Shown here in pieces: positions 32,938 to 42,023 of a DNA stretch of 57,500 bases (position 1 is the stretch's first letter; each line of letters starts with the position of its first letter). Under the pieces are notes generated by a model, which worked only from the letters and a program-made list of their open reading frames with translations, was not told where the DNA came from and searched no databases. Source of the stretch: Lutibacter sp. HS1-25 (GTDB lineage: Bacteria > Bacteroidota > Bacteroidia > Flavobacteriales > Flavobacteriaceae); assembly GCF_004121075.1 (NCBI RefSeq), contig NZ_RHLN01000020.1, positions 1 through 57,500 on the forward strand, read 5' to 3'. The translations under genes and the position numbers were made by a program.

Positions 32938-34191
32938 TTAGTTTCCTAATAGATAATTTACAAAAGCAACAGCGACATTTTTATCGATAATGGCTTTTTG
33001 ATGCTCTAATTCGTATTTTAATAACTGACGTTCAATCCGCAATACTTCTTCAAAATCTGTTGAATTTGTGGAGTAGGAAGTGATTAAAATATCTAACACT
33101 TTTTTAGCTATTTCGGCTTGTTTTTGGTTTAAATGAATACGTCTGTTTCCATCACTAAAATCTTTATAAGTATTTTGGTAAATGGTGCTTAAGGTGTTTT
33201 CTTGGTCTTCTTTTCTAGCAGTTTCAGCTTCCTGCATATATTGTGCTTCTGCAATCATCGCTTTGTATTTTTTGCGATACAGCGGAATAGAAACTCCAAT
33301 TTGAGGAAACATCATTGCATCATTTCCATTATTTGGATCAACAGACATTGGGTTTTCTCCAACTATAACATAGTTGAAGCCGACAGTGAATTTTGGAAGT
33401 CCTTCTTTTTTTGCGGCAGTTTCTTGATTTAAAAATGCCGTAAGTTTATGATCGATACTTTTTAGGTGATGGTTTGAAGCGTAAATTGAATCGAGCATTG
33501 TCAGTTCATTTAACGGAATTTCATCTTGCCATAAAAGCTCAGGAACTACTATTTCATCAAATTCATTTCTGTTGAGTAAATTGTTGAAAGTAACCTGCAA
33601 CACATCTTTTGAATCTAAAAACAACGCCAGTTGATTTTCCAAATCGTTGAGCTCTAATTCTACGCGCAATTCATCAACAATAGAAGCGTTTCCTGCTTCA
33701 ATTTTCACTAAGGAAAGTCGTTTAAAAACTTCTAAAATTTCAATGTTTTTCTTGGTAATATCTATGGCTTTTTCAATAAAATAATAATTGTAATAAGCTG
33801 TTTTTATTTCAAAAAATATGTTTGATTTAGTATTTTCAAACACTTCATATTTGGCCTTTGCCATTTCAGAAGCCACATCTTTTTTTGCACCAAGCGAACC
33901 AAACCAAGGAAAACTTTGCGCCAAATTAAATGTTGCTTTTTGTGGTCCTAATCTTGTTTCCACAGGTTGAATAAAATACCCAAAAGCAAAAGTAGGATCG
34001 GGTAAGGCACCAACTTTTGGCACCTGTTGCATTGCTACCATATAATCGCTGAACATTGCTTTTAATTCAGGATTGTTAGTGGCTGCTATTTTCAAATAGT
34101 CGTTCAGATTTTCTTGTGCTTGTGAAATTTGCACAAACAGCAGTAAAAAGAAGGACCATAATAGTGTTATATTTTTCATCTTTTTAGTCAT
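32938..34191 (-). CDS. cusC: CusC-type outer-membrane efflux channel (TolC family)
   Basis: A 417-residue TolC-family protein with a signal peptide (ending SQAQ). Two repeats of long coiled helices separated by beta segments are visible, e.g. LKIAATNNPELKAMFSDY and LNDLENQLALFLDSKDVL. It forms the outer-membrane tube of the CusBCA efflux complex. The gene overlaps the last codons of cusA by 8 bp, so translation is coupled. Start at the first Met or at Met5. Confidence 0.92.
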   Translation of the reverse strand: MTKKMKNITLLWSFFLLLFVQISQAQENLNDYLKIAATNNPELKAMFSDYMVAMQQVPKVGALPDPTFAFGYFIQPVETRLGPQKATFNLAQSFPWFGSLGAKKDVASEMAKAKYEVFENTKSNIFFEIKTAYYNYYFIEKAIDITKKNIEILEVFKRLSLVKIEAGNASIVDELRVELELNDLENQLALFLDSKDVLQVTFNNLLNRNEFDEIVVPELLWQDEIPLNELTMLDSIYASNHHLKSIDHKLTAFLNQETAAKKEGLPKFTVGFNYVIVGENPMSVDPNNGNDAMMFPQIGVSIPLYRKKYKAMIAEAQYMQEAETARKEDQENTLSTIYQNTYKDFSDGNRRIHLNQKQAEIAKKVLDILITSYSTNSTDFEEVLRIERQLLKYELEHQKAIIDKNVAVAFVNYLLGN

Positions 34192-37100
34192 TTTTAAGTG
34201 CTTTTAACTGTTTTTTATTTCGTTTGTTGATTTCACCTTCACGCCAAAAACATTGTAAAATTGGCACAATAAACATTGTCATAATTTGAATGGTCATCCC
34301 TCCAAAAGTTGGTATTGCCATAGGCACCATAACATCCGCTCCTTTTCCTGTGGCTGTTAAAACAGGAAGCAACGCTATAATGGCAACTGCTGCCGTCATC
34401 ATTGCAGGTCGAACTCTTTTTGAACCTGCTTCAATTACCGCAGCCCTAACTTCATCAATAGTTTGTGGATTTTTTTCTTCAAAAGTTTGATGAATATAAG
34501 TTCCCATAATTACACCATCATCGGTAGCGATTCCAAATAAGGCAATAAATCCTACCCAAACAGCAACACTTAAGTTAATAGTGTGAATTTGAAACAAGTC
34601 TCGCATATTAACACCTGCAAAATTGAAGTTTAAAAACCAAGGTTGACTGTATAGCCAAATTAAAATAAACCCACCTGCAAATGCCACAAACACTCCTGAA
34701 AAGTGAATGGTTGAAGCGATTACAGTTTTAAATTGAAGGTATAAAATGATGAAAATAATCAGCAAACTAATTGGTATTACAATTGCCAATCGTTTGGTTG
34801 CTCTTAATTGATTTTCGTAATTACCTGTAAAACGATATGTAACTCCATCGGGTAATACAAATGTTCCGGCATCTAATTTTTGTTTGATGAGTGCTTGAGC
34901 ATCTTCAACCACATTGGTTTCAGCATAGCCATCTTTCATATCAAAAATCACATATGACGTTAAAAAAGTATCCTCACTTTTAATTATTTGTGGACCTCTT
35001 GTATAAGTGATGTCTGCTATTTCACCCAATTCAACCTGCGTGCCTGAAGGAGTTGGAATCAACAGTTTTTTAAGATCATCTGGATTGTCTCTATACTCAC
35101 GTGCATAACGTACACGAACAGGAAACCGTTCACGCCCTTCAACCGTGGTTGTGAGTTGTTTGCCACCAATGGCAACACCCAAGGTTGATTGCATATCTTT
35201 TACAGACAAACCATAACGAGACATGGCTTGCCTATTTAATTTCATTTCTAAATATGGTTTTCCTACAACCCTATCTGCAAAAACAGTAGATGCTTTGATA
35301 CTTGGCACTTCTTGTAGTATTTTTTCAAATTCAAAACCTACTTTTTCAATGGTTTCTAAATCTGGTCCAAATACTTTAATTCCCATAGGTGCTCGCATAC
35401 CAGTAGACAACATAATAAGTCGAGTTTGAATAGGTTGTAATTTTGGAGCAGAGGTGAGTCCAGGGAATTTAGAATGTGCTACAATTTCATTCCAAATATC
35501 GTCTGGTTTTTTAATTTTCACACGCCATTGTCTGAAGTATTCACCATCTTCATCTTCAATCAATTCCTCTTTAGAAATTTTTCTAAAAGTATCTTCCCCA
35601 TATTTATAAGTTGTTCCATCTGCTAAAACAAAGGCATCGTCTTTATTAACTTTAAAAGCTATTTTATGTCCACCTTCATTGATCATATACTCTGGTAAAA
35701 AATTGATGGTATTCTCGTACATAGAAGTAGGTGCAGGGTCTAATGCTGAATTTACACGCCCCCATTTACCTACAGAAGACTCAATTTCTGGAATAGACAT
35801 TAAATGCCTGTTTAAACTTGCCTGTGTCTCCATATTTTCAGAGATACTTGAGTGTGGCATCGTAGTCGGCATCAACAAAAAAGAACCTTCGTTCAAGGCA
35901 GGCATAAATTCGTTGCCAATGCCTGGGAATGTTTTTTCCAAACTTTTCCAAACCGAGGTATTTTTGATGGGTTGCGGTAAAAAGCCAACTGTTTTATTAA
36001 TACCCAACCAAGCAACAACTCCAAAGATTAAAACAAATATTGGCAACATTAAAAACTTCCATTTATTCACCAAACACCATTTTAAAATTGGGGTGTAAAA
36101 GTGTACAATCAACATTAAAAAACCGAGGATAACACAAAGTAGCAACGATACAAAAATAAGGTTTGTAAATGTTGAATTTGAAGCGCCTAGCGGCAACCAT
36201 TCAATGGTTAAAAAATAAATAACAACCAAAGCCGCAATTACAATATTGATGATATTTGCTACTTTTTCTGAATAAGGTAATTGAATGCGGTTTTTAAATA
36301 AACTTCGTGGCGAAACAATGGTTAATAAATTATTGACTCCCACTAAAATTAAAGCAATAGCAATCACACTTCCAAAAGTTGCTAAGAAAACCACTCCAAA
36401 ACCAATCAATATTGAATTGAAGATTCTACTGGTTTTCTTTTTATCTATTTTTATAGAAAATAAAATATGTGCCAATGCAGGAATAAACATAATTCCAATA
36501 ATTAATGACGACATTAATGCAAATGTTTTTGTAAAAGCCAAAGGTCTAAATAGTTTCCCTTCGGAAGCTTGCATGGCAAATACAGGTAAAAAACTTACTA
36601 CAGTTGTTGCTAACGCAGTCACAATAGCCCCAGCAACTTCAATAGTTGCCAAGTAAATGAGTTGTGTTAAGTTTTTGCCTTTTACACCTTCATTTTCGGG
36701 CAATTCTAAATGCCGTATGATATTTTCAGTAAAAACAATACCTACATCGACCATGACCCCAATAGCTATTGCAATACCCGAAAGTGCAACAATATTGGCA
36801 TCTACATGAAAGTATTTCATTAAAATAAAGGTCATCAACACCCCAACAGGAAGCAACATGGATATTAAAACCGAAGCCCTTAAATTCAACACCAAAATAA
36901 TAACCACCAGAATACTGATTAAAATCTCGTGTGATAGTGATGATTCTAAAGTACCTAACGTTTCATGAATCAACCCAGATCGGTCATAAAAAGGAACAAT
37001 TGTTATTTTTGAAACTGTACCATCTGCCAAGGTTTTTGAAGGCAATCCAGGCGCTACTTCTTCGATTTTATTTTTTAGATTCTGAATTACTTCTAACGGA

Positions 37101-38038
37101 TTTGCACCATAACGTGCAACCACAACGCCGCCTACGGCTTCAACGCCACTTTTGTCCAAACCGCCTCTGCGACCAGCAGGACCAAACTGAATTTTAGCAA
37201 CATCTTTTAAGCGAACAGGTACATTTTTGCGAGCCACCACGACACTTTCTTCTAAATCAGATAGATTTTTAATATACCCCAAACCTCTCACTAGGTATTC
37301 AGTTTTATTGTATTCCAACGTACGAGCACCAATATCTAGGTTGCTATTTTTAACAGCATTCATAATCATACCAACATCAACATTGTTGGCTTTCATTGCA
37401 TCAGGGTCAATTTCAATTTGGTATTCTTTTAAAAACCCACCAACAGATGCTACTTCGGCAACGCCGGTAGCAGCTGTTAAATAGTAACGAACATAAAAAT
37501 CTTGAATGGTTCTCAATTCTTGAGGATCCCAACCACCAGTAGGTTTGCCTGTTTTGGCATCTCTGCCTTCCAAAGTATACCAATAAACTTGTCCGAGCGC
37601 AGTAGCATCGGGTCCCAAGGCAGGTTTAACATCTTCAGGTACAGTGCCGGGCGATAATGAATTTAATTTTTCGAGAATTCGGGTACGGCTCCAATAAAAA
37701 TCCACATCATCATTAAAAATAATGTAGATACTTGACAAACCAAATATAGAATTACTTCTAATGGTTTTAACTTCAGGAATTCCCAACAAAGCAGTGGTGA
37801 GTGGGTAGGTAATTTGATCCTCAATATCTTGAGGTGATTGTCCTGCCCATTCGGTAAAAACAATTTGTTGATTTTCGCCAATATCAGGAATAGCATCAAC
37901 AGGCACGGGATTTCTTTCGATTAGAGAGGTCTTCCAATCAAAAGGAGCGGTTACAATACCTCCTATAATAAAGGAAAACAGTACTATAAATGTTATTAAC
38001 TTGTTTTCAAGAAAATAACGTATGATTTTATTAAGCAT
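34184..38038 (-). CDS. cusA: CusA-type Cu/Ag RND pump
   Basis: A 1284-residue HME-RND pump, twelve or more membrane helices. Helix 4 holds AIAIGVMVDVGIVFTENII, the A-x-G-x-MVD pattern of Cu/Ag pumps and unlike the DFG pattern of the CzcA paralogue. The protein is about 200 residues longer than E. coli CusA; the extra hydrophobic block around residues 540-690 is typical of Bacteroidota members. It exports Cu+ or Ag+ from the periplasm/cytoplasm through CusB and CusC. The three genes form an operon in the order cusA, cusC, cusB, followed by the PII-like and regulator genes. Confidence 0.95.
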   Translation of the reverse strand: MLNKIIRYFLENKLITFIVLFSFIIGGIVTAPFDWKTSLIERNPVPVDAIPDIGENQQIVFTEWAGQSPQDIEDQITYPLTTALLGIPEVKTIRSNSIFGLSSIYIIFNDDVDFYWSRTRILEKLNSLSPGTVPEDVKPALGPDATALGQVYWYTLEGRDAKTGKPTGGWDPQELRTIQDFYVRYYLTAATGVAEVASVGGFLKEYQIEIDPDAMKANNVDVGMIMNAVKNSNLDIGARTLEYNKTEYLVRGLGYIKNLSDLEESVVVARKNVPVRLKDVAKIQFGPAGRRGGLDKSGVEAVGGVVVARYGANPLEVIQNLKNKIEEVAPGLPSKTLADGTVSKITIVPFYDRSGLIHETLGTLESSLSHEILISILVVIILVLNLRASVLISMLLPVGVLMTFILMKYFHVDANIVALSGIAIAIGVMVDVGIVFTENIIRHLELPENEGVKGKNLTQLIYLATIEVAGAIVTALATTVVSFLPVFAMQASEGKLFRPLAFTKTFALMSSLIIGIMFIPALAHILFSIKIDKKKTSRIFNSILIGFGVVFLATFGSVIAIALILVGVNNLLTIVSPRSLFKNRIQLPYSEKVANIINIVIAALVVIYFLTIEWLPLGASNSTFTNLIFVSLLLCVILGFLMLIVHFYTPILKWCLVNKWKFLMLPIFVLIFGVVAWLGINKTVGFLPQPIKNTSVWKSLEKTFPGIGNEFMPALNEGSFLLMPTTMPHSSISENMETQASLNRHLMSIPEIESSVGKWGRVNSALDPAPTSMYENTINFLPEYMINEGGHKIAFKVNKDDAFVLADGTTYKYGEDTFRKISKEELIEDEDGEYFRQWRVKIKKPDDIWNEIVAHSKFPGLTSAPKLQPIQTRLIMLSTGMRAPMGIKVFGPDLETIEKVGFEFEKILQEVPSIKASTVFADRVVGKPYLEMKLNRQAMSRYGLSVKDMQSTLGVAIGGKQLTTTVEGRERFPVRVRYAREYRDNPDDLKKLLIPTPSGTQVELGEIADITYTRGPQIIKSEDTFLTSYVIFDMKDGYAETNVVEDAQALIKQKLDAGTFVLPDGVTYRFTGNYENQLRATKRLAIVIPISLLIIFIILYLQFKTVIASTIHFSGVFVAFAGGFILIWLYSQPWFLNFNFAGVNMRDLFQIHTINLSVAVWVGFIALFGIATDDGVIMGTYIHQTFEEKNPQTIDEVRAAVIEAGSKRVRPAMMTAAVAIIALLPVLTATGKGADVMVPMAIPTFGGMTIQIMTMFIVPILQCFWREGEINKRNKKQLKALKND

Positions 38039-38178
38039 ATGAAATTTGATTTTTATATTATTTAATATAGAATGAAGCCATTTTTTTAAATAAAAAATGA
38101 CCTAAACGGAGCTATTCTATTGATTTACTAATCATTGAAAAGAAGTAAAAAAATAGACAACTATTAAATAAATAAAAA

Positions 38179-38595
38179 TCAAATACGAAAAACACCATAA
38201 AGAACATTCAAGTCCCTATCGGCTAGTGGGGGAGAGTAGTCTTTAAAAGTATTGATTTTAGTATCAAAACCTTCAAATAAATTTAAATAAGTATAGGTAA
38301 AACTAGCTAAAAAAACTTGCTGTTCTAGGTTTAAATTGGTGTAAACAACACTCAATTCATCTTGACCTTTTACTTGTTTTATAATATCAGAACAACAATC
38401 TTTTATAAAAGTGTTACAATCGCTATTTGCAGGTGCACTTTCCATTGCCATTCCACATGATTCAGCTTTTGAAAACATAGCGAAATCTACCAAGTGATCA
38501 CCACAATAGTGTTCACTAAAGCTAAATGACATTGTAGTAAAAAGCACTACAAAAGCCATTAAAATTGCTGATATTTTCTTAAAGAATTCATTCAT
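38179..38595 (-). CDS. HYC-CC-PP family small exported protein
   Basis: 138 residues. The signal region (ILMAFVVLFTTMSFSFS) is followed by EHYCGDHLVDFAMF, KDCCSDIIKQ and the closing YSPPLADRDLN. It is related to the 14097-14573 protein. Such proteins usually lie directly upstream of an RND pump gene, as here with cusA 141 bp downstream, so it is probably the first gene of the cus operon. Metal binding by the Cys/His residues is likely; the role is unknown. Confidence 0.8.
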   Translation of the reverse strand: MNEFFKKISAILMAFVVLFTTMSFSFSEHYCGDHLVDFAMFSKAESCGMAMESAPANSDCNTFIKDCCSDIIKQVKGQDELSVVYTNLNLEQQVFLASFTYTYLNLFEGFDTKINTFKDYSPPLADRDLNVLYGVFRI

Positions 38596-38727
38596 AACTT
38601 AATGCAAAGTTAATTATTTATTTTAAAAAAATATTAAAATGTTGTTAAAGTTAACAATGAGTTATAACTTAGATATATATAATTATCAGATAACCAAACT
38701 GTTATAAATCATTTTTTTGATGGTAAA

Positions 38728-39462
38728 TTACATTCTTTTATCTATTGCTTTTTGATCAAAACTAATGAGGTTAAACATTGCTCTTAATCTGCTTCTTACT
38801 CTGCTGCCATAACGTTTTTCAATTTCTTGTGCGTTGAGGTTAGTTGTGATGTGGGTTTTACTATGGTTGTTTGTGATTGGTTGTTGGTTGATGGCTTTCA
38901 CTTCGACTTCGCTCAGTGACCGATTTTCAATAATCTGAGGATGACGCATAAAAAGGTCGTAGCGTGAGAGTAAAATTTCGCCCATTACATTGCATTCTTT
39001 GGCGTAGTGACTGCCCATTGGTTCTATTCCTAAATCGTCAAAACAGTAGTTTTTGGTGTCGTTGTATTTATCCAGGACTTCATAACCTGAGGTGTTGAAA
39101 TTAAATACAATATTTCGCGTTGGTATAAGCTCGTAGTTTGTTTTGTGTGGTGCAAGATGTAATAATAACTTCATTAGGGAAGTTTTACCGCATCCTACGG
39201 GTCCGGATAGTAATAATCCTTTGTTGGTGTCAATTCCCATTTGTGCGCAGCTGTAATGGTCTTGAATGAAGTAACAACAGAGTTTGAAAATAAGGGGTTC
39301 GTCTTCTTTGTAGATTCTGAAGTTTTTCCCAAAAAGCATATGTCCTTTGATGTTGAGGTAGGTTTTTATTTTTTCGAAATCGTAGTGAACGGTGTTGTCG
39401 ATAATTTCTCCTATTTGGAATTTTGAGGTTCCTTCGGTTTTGATGTGAGGTGTTGGGTTCAT
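38728..39462 (-). CDS. DnaC/IstB-like AAA ATPase
   Basis: About 244 residues from the ATG at 39462. A longer frame starts at 39576, but its first 38 codons come from the repeated intergenic DNA upstream and the ATG at 39462 matches the family start. Walker A is GPVGCGKTSLMKLL, Walker B CFDDLG, and a sensor-type R (RSRLRAMFNLISFDQ) lies near the end. Resembles ATPases of mobile elements that load or assist a helicase. Between LFMRHPQ and KTHITTNL about 30 residues (IIENRSLSEVEVKAINQQ…) are inserted; part is encoded by a dispersed repeat at 38899-38921. Confidence 0.82.
   Translation of the reverse strand: MNPTPHIKTEGTSKFQIGEIIDNTVHYDFEKIKTYLNIKGHMLFGKNFRIYKEDEPLIFKLCCYFIQDHYSCAQMGIDTNKGLLLSGPVGCGKTSLMKLLLHLAPHKTNYELIPTRNIVFNFNTSGYEVLDKYNDTKNYCFDDLGIEPMGSHYAKECNVMGEILLSRYDLFMRHPQIIENRSLSEVEVKAINQQPITNNHSKTHITTNLNAQEIEKRYGSRVRSRLRAMFNLISFDQKAIDKRM
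38899..38921. repeat. dispersed repeat inside the ATPase gene
   Basis: CACTTCGACTTCGCTCAGTG (plus three more bases) matches a short palindromic intergenic repeat type that is common in Bacteroidota and also occurs, in altered form, near 40380-40425. Here it lies in frame inside the ATPase coding sequence and encodes residues SLSEVEV. Confidence 0.5.
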
Positions 39463-39485
39463 AGTGGTTAATTTTTTTCTGTTGT

Positions 39486-39665
39486 TCTTTTTTTTGGCTT
39501 GCACTTTCTTTTTCCATTGATGAAAAAGAAACAAAAAATCTAGGCTTACGAACCTATCTCTAAATTTTTCAATCACTTTCTAAATTTTAGGAACTCGCTG
39601 TGCTCAAACAGCCTAAAATTTTACGAAAGCTCTTTTCAAATTTCACGAGCTATGTTCGATATGCC
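39486..39665. repeat. intergenic repeat with two palindromes
   Basis: This stretch contains two inverted repeats: cttttt-ccattgat-gaaaaag around 39507-39530 and AAATTTTAGG (39582-39591) / CCTAAAATTT (39612-39621). The pattern with 'ggaactcgctgtgctcaaac' between the arms recurs in many flavobacterial intergenic regions. It overlaps the 5' end of the longest ATPase frame and so argues against that start. Confidence 0.5.
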
Positions 39666-39673
39666 GTTTTGAT

Positions 39674-40348
39674 TTACAATGGTTCATCGTAATTTTTGTT
39701 TTGGTTGACGTGGAGGTTGTCTTGAAAATGGTCAAGTAGTAAATCGTTTTCATTTGTTTTTGATTTTTTTCTTGATTTTTTAGAAATTTTAAAATCGGTT
39801 GTTTTTAGCATCCAACTTTCTGCAGCAGCTTGCCAATTTTCAATTGGATTGTTGCCTTTTTTCCATCCGATAGATTCGTAGTAATTGAAGAATTTTTCGG
39901 ATTCATTTTCGGGCCAATTCTTTTTTTTAAAAAAATTAAAAATCTCTTTTATAGAGAGAGGTTTATTATTGTTTATATTATGTTTATTCATGTTTATATT
40001 AGATACCAGTGCTTGTCCATTAATGGTAGAGTCTAAATACAAGGCTTGCTTATCGCTTGTACTGAAATTAAACAACTTCACTTTACTGCCTTTGTATGGA
40101 TTGTGGGATGGACTATAAAGGATATATTTCCAATGACTTAGCTCTTTTATGCAACGGTGATATGTTGTATTTGAACCGATTTTAGAAAACTTCATGATTT
40201 CTTCGCGATTGATATAAAATTCATTTGGAAAACGATTGTAGTTCCAAAACTGAAATAAAGCTAAATACAAGCTTATATGTGTTGGATTTAAGCGATTGTC
40301 TTTTGAAAATTGAATATAAACTCCGTTGAGGTGTTTGATGTAGTTCAT
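39674..40348 (-). CDS. replication-type (winged-helix) protein of the mobile element
   Basis: About 224 residues from the Met at 40348. The N-terminal part (MNYIKHLNGVYIQFSKDNRL…LYLALFQFWNYNRFPNEFYI) and the REEIMKFSKIGSNTTYHRCI helix are the pattern of DNA-binding proteins found beside the DnaC-like ATPase in Bacteroidota elements. The C-terminal part (EKFFNYYESIGWKKG) resembles the DnaD/replication-initiator C-terminus. Likely functions are replication or maintenance of the element. Both this gene and the ATPase are minus-strand and are separated by a repeat. Confidence 0.7.
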   Translation of the reverse strand: MNYIKHLNGVYIQFSKDNRLNPTHISLYLALFQFWNYNRFPNEFYINREEIMKFSKIGSNTTYHRCIKELSHWKYILYSPSHNPYKGSKVKLFNFSTSDKQALYLDSTINGQALVSNINMNKHNINNNKPLSIKEIFNFFKKKNWPENESEKFFNYYESIGWKKGNNPIENWQAAAESWMLKTTDFKISKKSRKKSKTNENDLLLDHFQDNLHVNQNKNYDEPL

Positions 40349-40379
40349 AGGGTAAAAATTAAAGTTTAATATTTGCACT

Positions 40380-40425
40380 TCGATCCTTCGATAAACTCAG
40401 GACAGGCTGAGCTCAGTGTGACATT
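40380..40425. repeat. palindromic intergenic repeat fragment
   Basis: ccttcgataaactcaggaca and ggctgagctcagtgtgac form an imperfect palindromic unit between two genes; it is similar to the fragments near 11083 and, in part, to the in-gene repeat at 38899-38921. Confidence 0.5.
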
Positions 40426-40443
40426 TAAGGAAAAGTGGAATAA

Positions 40444-40722
40444 TTAAAATTTGTTATGAATACTATTTTCTTTTATAACTTTGTTTATTTCGTCAGCTTC
40501 ATAAATGATAACTCCACCAATTTTTGTATAGGGTAATGTTCCATTAATTCTTAAAGTTTGAAGTGTTCCTGGACTTATTTTTAGAAGTTTTCTTACTTCA
40601 GAAGATTTGAGGTATTTTTTTGTATCAACTGAGGTTTTTATTTTTAATAGGTTTTTAATTTCATACAATAGTTCAATTTTGAATTCTCTTAAATCATCTG
40701 TTGTTAAAATTTGTGCTGGCAT
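40444..40722 (-). CDS. excisionase-like helix-turn-helix protein
   Basis: 92 residues. The second half is a MerR/excisionase-type HTH: KYLKSSEVRKLLKISPGTLQ, then LRINGTLPYTKIGGVIIY (the wing), and DEINKVIKE. This is the small DNA-binding protein usually encoded near the integrase in Bacteroidota elements, acting in excision or control. No other domains. Confidence 0.85.
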   Translation of the reverse strand: MPAQILTTDDLREFKIELLYEIKNLLKIKTSVDTKKYLKSSEVRKLLKISPGTLQTLRINGTLPYTKIGGVIIYEADEINKVIKENSIHNKF

Positions 40723-41068
40723 TTTTCAATTGTTTTAGAATTAATAATTTGTTTATAGCGATTTGACTTTCGTGCTACAAAACTCAAATGTTTTAATAAG
40801 AAAAAATAGTAGTTTTTTAAAAACTCCTAAAAATTAAATCAATTAAAAGTTGTAAAGTGCAGATTGTGAGCGTATTGTTAGGGTAATTTTTTTTGAAAAT
40901 ATATTTAAGATTGATTTTATTATATAATAACTTTTAAAAAGGCATCAAAAAGGGGTAAAAAAGGGGTGAAAAGCGGACTTTTTTGTGTGTAAAACGACAT
41001 TTTAGGAGTAACTTTTACTCCTAAAAGCTCCTAAAAATATAGCTTGTAAGTTACTGTTATTGTGTTTG
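40723..41068. other. control region of the mobile element
   Basis: No gene, but dense signals. The decamer ACTCCTAAAA occurs at 40823-40832 and 41017-41026, a close variant (GCTCCTAAAA) at 41028-41037, and its inverse TTTTAGGAGT at 41000-41009. The latter and the 41017 copy are part of a 12-bp palindrome (41000-41011 and 41015-41026). Two AAAAAGGGGT repeats lie around 40946-40965. Together they may be binding sites for the HTH protein or RteC, or an origin-like structure. Confidence 0.5.
41000..41026. repeat. 12-bp palindrome between HTH and rteC genes
   Basis: TTTTAGGAGTAA (41000-41011), three bases, then TTACTCCTAAAA (41015-41026): a perfect inverted repeat directly upstream of the HTH promoter region and downstream of rteC. 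Confidence 0.75.
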
Positions 41069-41923
41069 TTATAATTTTTTCCAATATTTCCTCAAATCGT
41101 TTAACAGTGATTTTTTCAATTTATCTAAAAATTTTGTGTGGTTTGTTTTTCTAGCACTTATTTGGTCAAGAATCTTATAGATATTTCCAGGGTCTATACC
41201 AAAGTGGTTTATACATAATTCTTTAAGTTGTTTTGTCGATAAATTACCATTGTCAATAGATTTACAAGCATTTAAACTACGTAATAATTCAATTAATTCT
41301 GTAGGTGTACCCGTCCAAGGTATTTTAGTGCTGTAAGTATTTTGAACTTCTTGAATTGAGGGTTTAGCGTTTTTATCTTTTAATAATTCTAATTCGTTGG
41401 TATAATATTGTGTTAGTAGGTCATTTGCAACAATTTCTGAAGCAAGATGATCTCTGGTAGTACGAAATTCAGGGTCTTCAAAAATTGTAGAATTGTCAAT
41501 ATATAATTCGAATTGATCTATACCTCTTAAAAAATAAGTTTTATCATTTTTGGTTTCATTAAGTTTATAATAATTTACAAAATTAATGTACTTGCAATTT
41601 TCTAGTCTAATATAGCTTAATTGTAAATCTACATATTTGCGTTGTTTTGATTTGCTACCAGCAGGTTTTTCTATAAGGTACGCATTTAAAGCAAGGTAGA
41701 ACCTGAGCCTTCCTTTGATGTATGGCTTTTGCTTTTTAAAAAAGTAAATTTCCTCTTTAGGAGATTGAAAACCATTTAATTTTACTTCTTGACGAAGTTC
41801 ATTTAAGCAGTTTTCATTGAGTTTAATTTTTAGATTTAAACTGATTAATTGATTGTGATTTGATTTATCAATTTCAATAATTGACGCATCTAATTTTGAG
41901 ATGATTGAGGCAATTTTTGGCAT
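41069..41923 (-). CDS. rteC: RteC-domain protein
   Basis: 284 residues. The middle (EEIYFFKKQKPYIKGRLRFY) and the KTYFLRGIDQFELYIDNSTI segment are typical of RteC, a regulator of excision and transfer in Bacteroides conjugative and mobilizable elements. The C-terminal tail has a winged-helix-like pattern (IPWTGTPTELIELLRSL). Here it lies between the excisionase-like HTH and the integrase, which agrees with that role. Whether this element is self-transmissible is not visible; no mobilization or conjugation genes are found in the window. Confidence 0.85.
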   Translation of the reverse strand: MPKIASIISKLDASIIEIDKSNHNQLISLNLKIKLNENCLNELRQEVKLNGFQSPKEEIYFFKKQKPYIKGRLRFYLALNAYLIEKPAGSKSKQRKYVDLQLSYIRLENCKYINFVNYYKLNETKNDKTYFLRGIDQFELYIDNSTIFEDPEFRTTRDHLASEIVANDLLTQYYTNELELLKDKNAKPSIQEVQNTYSTKIPWTGTPTELIELLRSLNACKSIDNGNLSTKQLKELCINHFGIDPGNIYKILDQISARKTNHTKFLDKLKKSLLNDLRKYWKKL

Positions 41924-42023
41924 TGTGGGGTTTTTAAATCTTTTTCTTGTTTTAAAATTAATAAAACCCCTTTAATGAATTGATATAAAGTTAATCAAAT
42001 AACATCATTTAACATATTGTTAA

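Noticed and set aside
39463-39576. N-terminal extension of the DnaC-like ATPase
   Set aside because: The extra 38 codons come from a repeated intergenic element and the ATG at 39462 matches the usual family start.
40723-41068. Possible CRISPR-like array
   Set aside because: The repeats are only 10 bp, irregularly spaced and partly inverted; there are no spacers or cas genes.
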